Of a DNA stretch of 64,000 bases, positions 17,477 through 26,985 are shown one piece after another. The notes below the pieces were generated by a model. It searched no databases, was not told where the DNA came from, and saw only the letters and a program-made list of their open reading frames with translations. Positions within the stretch are counted from its first letter, which is position 1; every line of letters begins with the position of its first letter. The translations under genes were made by a program, and so were the position numbers. Source of the DNA: Natrarchaeobius chitinivorans (GTDB lineage Archaea > Halobacteriota > Halobacteria > Halobacteriales > Natrialbaceae). The stretch spans positions 1 to 64,000 of the forward strand of contig NZ_REGA01000003.1 of NCBI RefSeq assembly GCF_003841505.1. The letters run 5' to 3'.

Positions 17477-19345
17477 ATGGCTACTACGGAGACGAAGGTG
17501 ACCCGGCTGTTCGGTGGTCCGGGAAGCGGGAAGACGACGGCGCTTCTCGACCACGTCGAAGAGATCTTAGAGCAGGACGACGTTACGTTTCGGGACATCC
17601 TCGTCGTTTCGTACACGCGAGCCGCAGCACAGGAAATTCGTGAACGACTGGCCGAGCGACTCGACGAGAGCCCCCGTGCGCTCCAGGGCAACGTCTGTAC
17701 GATGCACGCGAAGGCCTACGACCTGCTCGATCTCTCTCGAAGCGACGTCATCGGTGAATCCGACAAAGAGGAGTTCTGCGAGGAGTACGGTCTCGAGTTC
17801 GAAGACGAGTACAGCGGTGCCGGACGTCGAACCGCCCGGTCGACGACGATCGGAAACAAGATCATCGCGACGAGCCAGTGGCTCCAGCGGACCCGCCGCG
17901 AGGTTTCAGACTGGTACGACGTTCCCTTCCAGTGGAACGTCGAGGAGGTTCGTCTCCCACCGGAGATCGATCCGAACGCACAGGAGGGGAACAAGTACAC
18001 CCCGACCTGGCCCGCCGCGGACGATCGGATCGACGTTCCGGAGGCGATCCGTGCCTGGCGCACCTACAAGGGCGAGCAGGGGAAGATCGGATTCGCCGAC
18101 ATGTTAGAGCGCGTCAAACAGCGGTCGCTGCTCCCGAGCGTGGACTACCTCGTAATCGACGAGTTTCAGGACATCACGACCCTCCAGTACGACGTTTACG
18201 AGGAGTGGAAACCACACATGGAGCAAGTGCTGATCGCCGGAGACGACGATCAGGTCGTCTACTCCTGGCAGGGTGCCGACCCCGCGCTCTTGCTCGACGA
18301 GGACGTCGACGACGACGTTATTCTGCCGAACTCCTATCGACTTCCCTCCAACGTCCTCAACGCGGTCAATCAGGAGATCCGTCACATCGATCACCGACAG
18401 GACAAAGACCTCAATCCACGCAAAGAAGGCGGTGCCGTCGAGGCCCGCCGAAACGCCTCGATGCTCGACGTCGTCCGAATGGTCCGTCGGTCACTCGCCG
18501 AAGACGACGGCACCATTATGGTGCTGTTCCGGGCGCGATACCAGATGTTCCAGTTCATCGACGAGTTCATCACTGAAGGCATGCCGTTTACGTCGTTGAC
18601 CGACCAGCGGATGTGGACCGACCGACTTACCCAGTACGTCCGCGCGGTCGAAGCGATCGACGCCGGCGAGGACGTCACCGGACTGCAGGCCCGTCGACTC
18701 GCCGATATGCTCCAGGAGTCGGCGTTCGGGAGCAACGAACGCGACGACCTTTTCGACACCATCGACGAGCGACAGGAGGAAGCGGGCATCGACGACCTCC
18801 AGGAGTTGATGATCCCCGGCCAGGTCGTCGAGGACCACGCGCCGTTTATGCCCGGCCCGGCCTCCGCGGCCGACATGGTCCGGAAAGTGACCAACTTCCA
18901 GAAGAAAAGCGTCCGCTCGTACTTCGCGATCGGAGAGTACCAGGGGATGGATACCGACCAGATCCGCGTCGGAACGATCCACTCCGCGAAGGGTCGTGAG
19001 GCAGACCACGTCATCGTCGCCACGGATCTCACCGAGAAGGTCGTCGAACAGATGGTCGCCACCGTCGACGATCCGACGGAGATCCCCGGTTGCGAGGAGT
19101 TCACCAAAACCACCTCGCCCGTTCCCGTCCTCACCGACAACGAACGCCGCGTCTTCTACGTCGGCATGTCCCGAGCCCGCGAACGGCTCGTTCTCCTCGA
19201 GAACCTCGTCGACGGCGCCCCGACGCTCCCGATCGACGTTCTCCTGCACAACCGCCTCACCGACACGAGCCTCGAGGACCTGGTCGAGCAGGCCCAACAG
19301 CCCGAAGCCGTAGACGGCGACGAGATCGAAGCCGGAGCGACGTGA
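17477..19345 (+). CDS. UvrD/Rep-type superfamily 1 DNA helicase
   Basis: 622 residues. Walker A is GGPGSGKTTAL (residues 13-23); motif Ia is VVSYTRAAAQEI; Walker B/II is LVIDEFQDIT; motif III is IAGDDDQVVYSWQGAD; motif V is VGTIHSAKGREADHV; motif VI is VFYVGMSRARERLVL. All SF1A motifs are intact, so an ATP-driven 3'-5' translocase is expected. It is followed after 16 bp by an M24-fold gene. Role in repair or replication restart is likely; substrate specificity cannot be read from the sequence. Confidence 0.92.
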   Translation: MATTETKVTRLFGGPGSGKTTALLDHVEEILEQDDVTFRDILVVSYTRAAAQEIRERLAERLDESPRALQGNVCTMHAKAYDLLDLSRSDVIGESDKEEFCEEYGLEFEDEYSGAGRRTARSTTIGNKIIATSQWLQRTRREVSDWYDVPFQWNVEEVRLPPEIDPNAQEGNKYTPTWPAADDRIDVPEAIRAWRTYKGEQGKIGFADMLERVKQRSLLPSVDYLVIDEFQDITTLQYDVYEEWKPHMEQVLIAGDDDQVVYSWQGADPALLLDEDVDDDVILPNSYRLPSNVLNAVNQEIRHIDHRQDKDLNPRKEGGAVEARRNASMLDVVRMVRRSLAEDDGTIMVLFRARYQMFQFIDEFITEGMPFTSLTDQRMWTDRLTQYVRAVEAIDAGEDVTGLQARRLADMLQESAFGSNERDDLFDTIDERQEEAGIDDLQELMIPGQVVEDHAPFMPGPASAADMVRKVTNFQKKSVRSYFAIGEYQGMDTDQIRVGTIHSAKGREADHVIVATDLTEKVVEQMVATVDDPTEIPGCEEFTKTTSPVPVLTDNERRVFYVGMSRARERLVLLENLVDGAPTLPIDVLLHNRLTDTSLEDLVEQAQQPEAVDGDEIEAGAT

Positions 19346-19361
19346 TCGGGACCGAAACGAC

Positions 19362-20531
19362 GTGACCGAGGGCTCTACAGGCCGATCCGGAGGCCGGGAC
19401 GACGGTGATTGCACACTCGAGGAGTTCCTCGAGGCGGAACTCGACGCTCGGGACGGGACGGCGTTCGTCCACGCCGGACCGAACCGTGTCCCGGACCTTC
19501 GGTACTGTGTGGCCGCCGCAGCCGAAGGCGACTCGGGGTCCAGGTGGGGGCAGATCGACTCGCCATCCGGGTCGCTGGAGACCGACTCGCTCTCGAGGTC
19601 GAAGGCGGCCGACGGTCTCGCGATTGCGATCGCGTTCGACGGCGATCGGTGGTCTCTCGAGTCGGGACTCCCGGCTTCCGCACCCGCGGATCGACTCGCG
19701 GGAGAACTCGCCGACCGCCTCGAGGGCGAGACGCTGCTGACGCCGGCGCGGATTCCACACGATGCAGCTCTCTTCCTCGAGCGACAGGGGTTCTCGCTCG
19801 CGTCGACGGACGTTCTCGCTCGCGCTCGGGCGAAGAAAGCGCCAACCGAACGCGAGCGAATCGCGACCGCCCAGCGAGCGGCGGCCGCCGGGATCCGGCG
19901 CGCGGCGTCGGCGCTCGCCGAGGCGACGGTCGAGGACGGGTGGCTTCGACGTGAGGAGACGCAACTGACGCGCGAGCGCCTGCGGATCGCGATCGACGAG
20001 GGAATCGTTTCCGCCGGGGGCTATCCGGCCGGGAATACGGTCGTCGAGTCCGGCACCGACGCCGGCGAACTTCGGCCCGGCGAGCCGATCGTCCTCGAGG
20101 TCGCACCGCGGGAGCCGACCGGCTACCACGGGGCGCTCGCCCGGACGCTCGTCGTCGACGCCGACGGCGGGCGGGAACGACGCGCACACGTCGCAGTCAC
20201 GCAGGCGCTTCGGTCCGCACGAGCGATGCTCACCGCCGGATCGGAATCCGTCACGGCCGTCGAGGCCGACCTCGAGGCCGAAATCCGGGCGTTCGGCGAG
20301 GACGGACCGATCGAGACGCGAGTGTCCGGCCTCGGTCTCGAGACGGCGGAACGTCCCCTCGAGGGGAGTGACGACGTCGAACCGGGGACGATCGTCCGAC
20401 TCGAGGCTGCGACCAGGCTCGCTGACGGTGTATGGGTTCGGATCGCCGATTCGATCGAGAAGACCGCCGACGGCGCGGCGGTTCTCGAGGCACCCTCGCG
20501 GTCGCTCGAGCCGACGACCGTCCTCGAGTGA
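19362..20531 (+). CDS. M24 (pita-bread fold) protein lacking most metal ligands
   Basis: 389 residues starting at GTG 19362. The C-terminal 240 residues align by pattern with Xaa-Pro aminopeptidase/creatinase M24 domains. The usual two Asp ligands are replaced: the segment reads PIVLEVAPREPTGYHGALAR, where catalytic enzymes have D.G...GY.SD.TRT. The usual GHG motif is SGLGLETAERP, without His. Only the late Glu positions (ERP, VRLEAA) remain. It is therefore probably a non-catalytic member. It is cotranscribed with the UvrD helicase (16-bp gap). Confidence 0.75.
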   Translation: MTEGSTGRSGGRDDGDCTLEEFLEAELDARDGTAFVHAGPNRVPDLRYCVAAAAEGDSGSRWGQIDSPSGSLETDSLSRSKAADGLAIAIAFDGDRWSLESGLPASAPADRLAGELADRLEGETLLTPARIPHDAALFLERQGFSLASTDVLARARAKKAPTERERIATAQRAAAAGIRRAASALAEATVEDGWLRREETQLTRERLRIAIDEGIVSAGGYPAGNTVVESGTDAGELRPGEPIVLEVAPREPTGYHGALARTLVVDADGGRERRAHVAVTQALRSARAMLTAGSESVTAVEADLEAEIRAFGEDGPIETRVSGLGLETAERPLEGSDDVEPGTIVRLEAATRLADGVWVRIADSIEKTADGAAVLEAPSRSLEPTTVLE

Positions 20532-20945
20532 GATCTTCCCCCCCTCGAGTCACCGTCGCGGTCGTCGCCCACGGGGAGGGACTGACGGACGTCTTCCGGA
20601 TGGCGACTTTTCGGCCGGTGTCTGCTGATTCACGCCCGTCTGCAGAACGCAAAGCGTTCTGATGTGCGAACGAAAGCTCTGCTCTCGTCGACGTCGTGAA
20701 CGACGGGATTTCCTCGCTGCTCAAAGATAGAGTCAACTGCCAGTCGGTTCCGGTAGACCGTACGGGTCGGGACTTCCGGTGCATCGTGACGATAATCTAC
20801 AGGGGCCGCGCGAGCGCGAACGGCTGCAGTCGAACCGATACACAGTGGTAGCTCGTCTCGGAGACGAGTGAAACCGACGAAACCGGCCCGGACGGGGGAT
20901 CACACACTGGCCGATACCGTCTCGAACTGCGCAGATCCACGCGGC
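20532..20945. other. Gene-free stretch with a small hairpin
   Basis: About 410 bp without supported genes. A stem CAGAACGC-AAA-GCGTTCTG occurs at 20643-20661. Confidence 0.4.
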
Positions 20946-22037
20946 TCACTCGCTATCGTCCTCTGATTCGCGACCACCGTTCGTATCGTACGCCGTCTCC
21001 CGATCCGCGTCCAGCACGAACGGGCCCTCTTCGGGCGTCCGTTTGGTTACAGCCGCAGCGCGCAATACGTACGAGGTGAGGACGGCGTACGGGGCGAGCG
21101 AAATGGTGTACGCGAAACTGATGAACACCGTAAGCGGCGTGTAGCCGAGGAGCGTAACGTCCGGGAACATGCCCGTGTCGAGCGCGAGAAGCACGTAGGT
21201 TATAAAGACGATAATCGGTAACGAGACCGTCAGCAGCGTCGTCGAGAGGTCCGAGAGTTCGAGCTTGTAGTAGAGCGTCTTGAAGTACTCCCGACAGACC
21301 ATGAGCGTATGGAGCGTGTCCACGATGTCCTCGATAACCGCGCGCTCCTCGCTCGTGAGCTGTTCGCCGTACTCCGTGAGTATTCGCCGCGACTGGTAGA
21401 GTTGCCAGGAGGAGTCGTAGTTCAACCCCGTGAGCAGTTCGTCCGTCGAACCGCTTGGAACCCGTGCGAACGTCGTCAGCACCTCCTCCGTGTTTTCATG
21501 AATGTCGGATCGGAGCCGATCGACCTCGTCTCGATACGGCCCGCTCCCGGACTCCTCGAGGCGTTGGAGTTCGTCCGCTCGCTCCTTGATCGATCGAAGG
21601 ACGACTGCGGTGAACTGCCCTGGTCGCGCCGGGCTCACGTCGACGATACCGTGATCTTCGATCTGACTCTGGAAGTCGATGGTGGTGTCGACCCGTTCGA
21701 ACTGGTCGCTCAACGAGGTGAGCTCCTGAGAGATGCCGACGGCGGCGATCGAAACTACGATCGAAACCAGCAGAATCGTCCCGCTTAGCAGGGTGTTGAA
21801 CACCGTCTGTATCATCGTCGTCTCGCTCAGCAGTTCCTGATACTCGATCGGCCAGATCCCTCCCATGACGAGCAACACGCCAAAGACGGCCGCGAGTAAC
21901 GCGGTCGCCACTCGCTCGCGATTGCCGTCGAAGAGTATCCACCGCTTGATCCTGTTCTCGCTCGAGCGGTCGACCGGTCTCCCCGACGTGTTGATACGGT
22001 TCCAGACGGACCGTCTCACCCAATCGACATCGACCAT
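20946..22037 (-). CDS. Haloarchaeal membrane protein of unknown function
   Basis: 363 residues from ATG 22037 (MVDVDWVRRS); an ATG 69 bp upstream gives a less typical start. Two membrane helices near the N-terminus (about 45-65 and 80-110) and two near the C-terminus (about 255-280, 290-325) flank a 140-residue cytoplasmic helical segment rich in charged residues. No known motif is visible. It may be a sensor or channel-like protein, but nothing in the sequence decides this. Confidence 0.65.
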   Translation of the reverse strand: MVDVDWVRRSVWNRINTSGRPVDRSSENRIKRWILFDGNRERVATALLAAVFGVLLVMGGIWPIEYQELLSETTMIQTVFNTLLSGTILLVSIVVSIAAVGISQELTSLSDQFERVDTTIDFQSQIEDHGIVDVSPARPGQFTAVVLRSIKERADELQRLEESGSGPYRDEVDRLRSDIHENTEEVLTTFARVPSGSTDELLTGLNYDSSWQLYQSRRILTEYGEQLTSEERAVIEDIVDTLHTLMVCREYFKTLYYKLELSDLSTTLLTVSLPIIVFITYVLLALDTGMFPDVTLLGYTPLTVFISFAYTISLAPYAVLTSYVLRAAAVTKRTPEEGPFVLDADRETAYDTNGGRESEDDSE

Positions 22038-22211
22038 CGGGGCGTTCCGACAGGATCCACGGATAAATAGGATTGCGGTGCTTCTGCCCGGTCGAACGCG
22101 GTTCATCCGATCTGCTCTACGCCGTTACGGCTCACCCGGTCAGCAATATGCCATTACGGCACAGCCCCAGACCGTTCGCGATTGTGCGGGGCATCGTCAG
22201 GGCAGTCCGTC

Positions 22212-22466
22212 TCACTCGTTCTCGTCGGATTCGGATTTCGTATCCGGCGTCGCCGCGGACCCGATCCGTTTTGCGATCAGTCCCGGAACGTCGGTCGGCA
22301 TCGTGAGCCGTCGCTGGACGAGCACGAGTGCGACCGCGAGGCCGATGAGAACCGACCCGGTGACCGTCTCCCCGCGAACGAGCAGAAACTCGAGGCCGGC
22401 GAGGGCCGCTGGAATTGCGAGCACGAGCACGCCCGCGAGTTTGATCGTGTCGAGGATGCCTGCCAT
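22212..22466 (-). CDS. Small membrane protein (DUF7533-like)
   Basis: 84 residues with two membrane helices (about 9-27 and 35-53), then RRLTMPTDVPG and a hydrophilic acidic tail. Size and the MPTDVPGLIA-type segment fit haloarchaeal DUF7533. It is divergent from riboflavin synthase. Function unknown. Confidence 0.7.
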   Translation of the reverse strand: MAGILDTIKLAGVLVLAIPAALAGLEFLLVRGETVTGSVLIGLAVALVLVQRRLTMPTDVPGLIAKRIGSAATPDTKSESDENE

Positions 22467-22560
22467 CGACTACCGATAGCGAGCCAGGGGGCAAAAACGC
22501 AGCGACGTCGGTTCGAGAACACCGAATCACAGAACCGTGACGCGTACCCGACTCGGAACG

Positions 22561-22569
22561 GATTTATCC
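22561..22569 (+). promoter_or_regulatory. TATA-like box for riboflavin synthase
   Basis: GATTTATCC is about 25 bp before the ATG at 22590. Confidence 0.45.
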
Positions 22570-22589
22570 CTCGGCGGCCACCACCGAGT

Positions 22590-23189
22590 ATGTTCACGGG
22601 AATCGTCGAGGAGACCGGCGAAATCGTCGGCCGGGAGCGCGGCGAGGACGGGCTTCGACTGCGGATCGGGGCCGACGAGGTCGCGACGGGACTCGAGTAC
22701 GGACAGAGCGTAAGCGTCAGCGGCGCGTGTCTCACGGTCGAACGGTACGAGGACGGGGCGTGGTTCGAGGTGTTTCTCGCGAGCGAAACCGTCGACCGGA
22801 CCTACCTCGACGAGTTGGCCGAGGGCGATGCGGTCAACCTCGAGCGGGCGATGCCGGCCGAGGGGCGATTCGACGGCCACGTCGTTCAGGGACACGTCGA
22901 CGCGGTGGCGACCGTCTCGGACGTCGAGTCGGTAGACGAAGACTGGTTCTTCGAGTTCGAACTCCCCGAGGGGTACGAGCGCTACGTCGTCGAGAAGGGG
23001 TCGATCACCCTCGACGGGATCAGCCTCACCGTCGCGGATCTCGAGGAGCGGCGGGTCACCGTCGCCATCGTCCCGACGACCTACGACGTGACGACGCTGT
23101 CGGCGAAAGCGCCGGGCGATCCGATCCACCTCGAGGTCGACGTGCTCGCGAAGTACGTCGAACGGCTGCTCGAGGCCCACTTCGAGTGA
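22590..23189 (+). CDS. ribE: Riboflavin synthase, trimeric alpha-subunit type
   Basis: 199 residues from ATG 22590, opening MFTGIVEETGEI, the invariant start of the bacterial-type enzyme; the open frame upstream is not part of the protein. It has two lumazine-synthase-like barrels: residues 1-95 with SGACLTV and 96-199 with GHVVQGHVD and GISLTV. It converts two 6,7-dimethyl-8-ribityllumazine molecules to riboflavin. Many archaea instead use an unrelated RibC, so this is the form acquired by halobacteria. Confidence 0.92.
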   Translation: MFTGIVEETGEIVGRERGEDGLRLRIGADEVATGLEYGQSVSVSGACLTVERYEDGAWFEVFLASETVDRTYLDELAEGDAVNLERAMPAEGRFDGHVVQGHVDAVATVSDVESVDEDWFFEFELPEGYERYVVEKGSITLDGISLTVADLEERRVTVAIVPTTYDVTTLSAKAPGDPIHLEVDVLAKYVERLLEAHFE

Positions 23190-23346
23190 CGGGGGCGCCC
23201 GGGACCCGGGCCTGACCGAAGTCCCGCTCGGCACGGGTGACCGGTACCGATCGTCGATGAACGCCGTCGTTCTCCCCGTTCGACACGTTCGATGGCCGTC
23301 ATTGGATGAGGCGACGGCCCGTGCCGTCGGCAACGACAAAGGACAG

Positions 23347-23353
23347 TATAAAG
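23347..23353 (+). promoter_or_regulatory. TATA box for the AspA-like gene
   Basis: TATAAAG is about 28 bp before the ATG at 23378, a leaderless spacing that favours this ATG over the one at 23306. Confidence 0.6.
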
Positions 23354-23377
23354 ACCAACCGGTCCGTCGTGGGTGAC

Positions 23378-24334
23378 ATGACGACGCTCGGAACGGCGAG
23401 CGCGGAACCCGGCGAGATCGACACGGGCCGTCTCGAGGTCGGCGAGACCCGGGATGGAAGCCCGTTCGGGCTCCCCGTCGCCGTCATCAACGGCGCGAAA
23501 CCGGGGAAGACGCTCTACCTGCAGGCGGCGAGCGACGGCGACGAACTCAACGGGGTCGGCGTCATCAAGCGAGTCGTTCCCCGACTCGATCCCGCCGAAC
23601 TCTCCGGGACGATTCTGATCGTCGGGATCGTCAACTACCACGCGTTTCAGGTCGCCGAACACCGCAATCCGATCGACGATACGAAGATGAACCGCGCCTA
23701 TCCCGGCTCCGAGAACGGTACCTCGAGCGAGCGCATCGCCGCAACGACGTTCGAGGCCGCGACCCGCGCCGACCTGATCCTCGATCTCCACCAGGGCTCG
23801 ACGAGCCGGATGATCGACGAAGTTCGGGTGAGGTGTGGGAAACGCCATCGCCTCTACGAGGACTGTCTCGAACTCGCGAAGGCCTTCGACTGTGGCTACG
23901 TCCTCGACCAGAAGGGACCCGACGGACAACTCGCTCGAGCGGCACCCGACGAGGGGATTCCGACGGTCGACCCCGAACTCGGCGGCTGTATCGGCTGGGA
24001 CGAAACGAGCGTTCGAAAGGGCGTCGAGGGGGTCTTCAACGTCCTCACCCACTACGGGTTTCTCGAGGGGACGGTCGATCTGAACCGCCAGACCCGTGCG
24101 AACGGGTTCGAACAGTACGGCGCGCCGAACGGAGGTCTCGTGACGATGAAACGGGACCTCGGCGAGCAGGTGGCCCACGACGAGGAGCTGTTCGAGGTGA
24201 CGACGCCGTTTGGCGAATCGAAAGCGACCGTCACCGCCGACAGCGACGGGATCCTCTGGCGAACTCGCCGGCTCCCGCAGGTCGCAACCGGCGAGTACGT
24301 CTGCTCGGTCGGCACGGACGTCGATTCGTTCTGA
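23378..24334 (+). CDS. Succinylglutamate desuccinylase/aspartoacylase-like protein
   Basis: 318 residues from ATG 23378 (MTTLGTASAE). It has the M14-like AstE/AspA fold. The zinc motif normally reading HGxE is SDGDELNG here, with Asp in the place of His; the second zinc His is in LDLHQGST and a likely catalytic Glu is in VDPELGG. A C-terminal beta domain follows. Members remove acyl groups from amino acids; the substrate is unknown. The gene is 1 bp from the threonine-synthase-like gene, so the two are probably coexpressed. Confidence 0.8.
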   Translation: MTTLGTASAEPGEIDTGRLEVGETRDGSPFGLPVAVINGAKPGKTLYLQAASDGDELNGVGVIKRVVPRLDPAELSGTILIVGIVNYHAFQVAEHRNPIDDTKMNRAYPGSENGTSSERIAATTFEAATRADLILDLHQGSTSRMIDEVRVRCGKRHRLYEDCLELAKAFDCGYVLDQKGPDGQLARAAPDEGIPTVDPELGGCIGWDETSVRKGVEGVFNVLTHYGFLEGTVDLNRQTRANGFEQYGAPNGGLVTMKRDLGEQVAHDEELFEVTTPFGESKATVTADSDGILWRTRRLPQVATGEYVCSVGTDVDSF

Positions 24335-24335
24335 T

Positions 24336-25439
24336 ATGCCGTCGGATCTCGTCTGTCCGGCGTGTGAGCGGGTGTACGAGGCGGGTCCAGACGAACCCTG
24401 GCGCTGTGGCTGTGGCCACCCCCTCGAGTTCGTCGACCGACCCTATCCCAGCGGCGATCCGCTACCGCTGTCCAGACTCGACACCAGCGCCGGTCTGTGG
24501 ACCTTCTTCGAGTTCCTCCCGATCGAACAGCACGTAACGTTTCACGAGGGCTTTACCCCGATGGTCGAAGCCGGCGACTGGAACGCACGGTTCAAACTCG
24601 AGTACGTCTTTCCGACCGGTTCGTTCAAAGATCGCGGCGCGACGACGACGCTCTCTCGAGCCGTGGAACTGGGCGTCGAGCGGGTGATTGAGGACTCCTC
24701 CGGAAACGCCGGTGCGTCGATCGCGACCTACGCGGCTCGGGCCGGCCTCGAGGCCGACATCTACGTTCCGGCGGACGTCAAACAGTCGAAGCTGATGACG
24801 ATCCAGCGGGCCGACGCCCGCCCCGTCTGCATCGACGGTAGTCGCCAGGACGTCACCGACGCCTGTATCGACGCGGTCGAGTCCGGTGACGGGTGGTACG
24901 CGAGCCACGCCTGGAACCCCGCTTTCTACGCGGGGACGATGACCTTCGCGTTCGAAGTTGCGGCTCAGTGTAACTGGACGATCCCCGACGCGGTCGTCCT
25001 GCCGGTCGGCCACGGGACGTTATTTCTCGGTGCCTACAGGGGGTTTCGCCTCCTCGACGAAGCCGGCATCGTCGACGGCGTCCCGCGACTGCTCGGCGCA
25101 CAGGCCGCCGGCCACGCCCCCATCGTCGAACGCGTCGGTGGGGACCCATTCGGGGAGTCCGACGGCGAGTCCGAAATCGCCGACGGGATCGAGATCGCAA
25201 CCCCCGCACGGGGGGACGAGATTCTCGAGGCGATCGACGCGACGGGCGGTGACGCGATCGCCCTCGGGGACGACCCGATCGAGAGCGCACTCGACCGCCT
25301 CCACCGCGACGGATTCTACGTCGAACCGACGTCCGCAGTCGCCCCGGCGGCGCTCGAGCAGTATCGCGATGCGGGAGTGCTCGCGGACGACGAAGACGTC
25401 GTCGTCCCCTTGACCGGGAGTGGATTAAAAACGCTGTGA
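24336..25439 (+). CDS. Threonine synthase or related PLP-dependent lyase
   Basis: 367 residues from ATG 24336, 1 bp after the upstream stop. An N-terminal zinc-ribbon-like pair CPAC/CGCG (residues 5-30) precedes a fold-type II PLP enzyme. The PLP lysine is in TGSFKDRGA and the phosphate/substrate loop in DSSGNAGAS; the C-terminal LTGSGLKTL closes the cofactor site. This is the layout of archaeal threonine synthases (O-phosphohomoserine to threonine). Pairing with an AspA-like gene leaves room for a different substrate. Confidence 0.82.
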   Translation: MPSDLVCPACERVYEAGPDEPWRCGCGHPLEFVDRPYPSGDPLPLSRLDTSAGLWTFFEFLPIEQHVTFHEGFTPMVEAGDWNARFKLEYVFPTGSFKDRGATTTLSRAVELGVERVIEDSSGNAGASIATYAARAGLEADIYVPADVKQSKLMTIQRADARPVCIDGSRQDVTDACIDAVESGDGWYASHAWNPAFYAGTMTFAFEVAAQCNWTIPDAVVLPVGHGTLFLGAYRGFRLLDEAGIVDGVPRLLGAQAAGHAPIVERVGGDPFGESDGESEIADGIEIATPARGDEILEAIDATGGDAIALGDDPIESALDRLHRDGFYVEPTSAVAPAALEQYRDAGVLADDEDVVVPLTGSGLKTL

Positions 25440-25455
25440 CTGCTGGCTACTATAG

Positions 25456-26757
25456 TTATGTCGACTCCGCCGGTGCAGTGTGGAGTTCACTCGCACGCGA
25501 GCGCGCTTGCGAAATCACCGCCGGACGGGCTTGGAAATCGACGAGGACGTCCTCGTCGCCGTAGGTTACGTCGTCGACGTTTGCGTTGTCGTGAATCCAG
25601 GATACCAGACTCATCGTCTCTTCGGTCATCGGCAACACGAGTCGCTCTTGTTCCCAGTCCGGGAGTTCCTCGTCGATTCGTGAGAGCAACGCGTCGACGT
25701 TCGTCCCCTCGCGTGCGCTGACGGCGACTGGGTTCGGAGCGAGCGCCGAGAGCGCCTCGCGTTTCTCCGCGAGTTCGTCTTCGTCGACTTTGTCGGTCTT
25801 GTTCAGGACGGTCACGATCGGGGCCTCGTTTCGCTCGTAAAGGGTGTCGTGGCAGGTGACGAGTTTCTCGTGAATCTCGTCTACCGCTTCGCTGACGTCG
25901 ACGACCAGCAAAACCAGATCCGCCCGGTAGACGGAATCGAGCGTCGACTTGAACGACTCGACGAGCCAGTGGGGGAGGTCGCTGATGAACCCGACGGTGT
26001 CGGTCACAAGCACGTCCCGCGGCTCGATGTCCGCCCGGCGGGTCGTCGTTCCAAGCGTCGTAAACAGTTTGTCCTGGGACTCGGCCGTCGCCTCGAGGTC
26101 CCGGTGGAGCCCTTCGTTCTCGTCGACGTCGAGTCCCTCCGACAGCCGCCGCAGCAGGGTTGATTTGCCCGCGTTGGTGTATCCCGCGAGCGCGACCAGA
26201 TCGAACCCGGAGTCGCGACGTCGCTCCCGCCGGTGTTCTTCCGTCTGCTCGATCTGTTCGAGCTCGTCGTTGATGCGACTGATCTGGGCTTTGATGTCCT
26301 GTTCTCGACTTTCGTCGTACTCCCCGAGTCCCATGAAACCGGGATGTTCCTCGCGCTTGGCGAGGCTCGTCTTCGCCTCCGCGCGCGGAAGCTCGTACCG
26401 GAGTTCGGCGAGTTCGACCTGAAGCTGGGCCTTTCGCGTCTGGGCGCGCTGGCCGAAAATCTCGAGAATCAGCGTAAACCGGTCGATAACCTCGACGCCG
26501 TCGGGAAGCAACTGGCCGAGGTTGTACGTCTGGTACGGACCGAGCCGGTTGTCGAAGACGACGGTCGTCGCGTCCGTTTGTGCCACTCTCGCGGCGAGTT
26601 CCTCGGCTTTCCCCTCGCCCAACTGGAGTGCCGGATCGGCCTGTCGCGACTGTGTGACCTCGCCGACGACGGTGTAGCCGGCTGCCGCCGCGAGTTCGCG
26701 GATCTCGTTCGTATCGGGCGTTCCGGAATCGACGCGCTTTGCGATGATCGCTCTCAT
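25456..26757 (-). CDS. hflX: GTPase HflX
   Basis: 433 residues. The N-terminal HflX domain (residues 1-185) has the glycine-rich LGEGKAEELA, FDNRLGPYQ and GFMGLGEYDESREQ. The GTPase domain has G1 AGYTNAGKST, G3 DTVGF, G4 NKTD and G5 SAREG. HflX binds the large ribosomal subunit and splits stalled ribosomes. Length and domain order are complete. It is convergent with the threonine-synthase-like gene. Confidence 0.93.
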   Translation of the reverse strand: MRAIIAKRVDSGTPDTNEIRELAAAAGYTVVGEVTQSRQADPALQLGEGKAEELAARVAQTDATTVVFDNRLGPYQTYNLGQLLPDGVEVIDRFTLILEIFGQRAQTRKAQLQVELAELRYELPRAEAKTSLAKREEHPGFMGLGEYDESREQDIKAQISRINDELEQIEQTEEHRRERRRDSGFDLVALAGYTNAGKSTLLRRLSEGLDVDENEGLHRDLEATAESQDKLFTTLGTTTRRADIEPRDVLVTDTVGFISDLPHWLVESFKSTLDSVYRADLVLLVVDVSEAVDEIHEKLVTCHDTLYERNEAPIVTVLNKTDKVDEDELAEKREALSALAPNPVAVSAREGTNVDALLSRIDEELPDWEQERLVLPMTEETMSLVSWIHDNANVDDVTYGDEDVLVDFQARPAVISQARSRASELHTAPAEST

Positions 26758-26985
26758 AACAGTGGGTTGATTGTAGTCGGGCAGTGTCGGCTCCTCGAGA
26801 GGGGTCCCTCCTCGACTCGACTGGCGACGACCCGCGACCGATCGGCGCTCGCGGACGACTGACGGCGAAGTCCGCGCCCGGATACGCTATCGATGGCGGT
26901 CGAACACCTCCGTTCGGCAGTCGACAGTCATGATCGTTCGTACGCGACCGAACGTCTTCAATCCCGTGGCGATTCGTGCCGTCTC

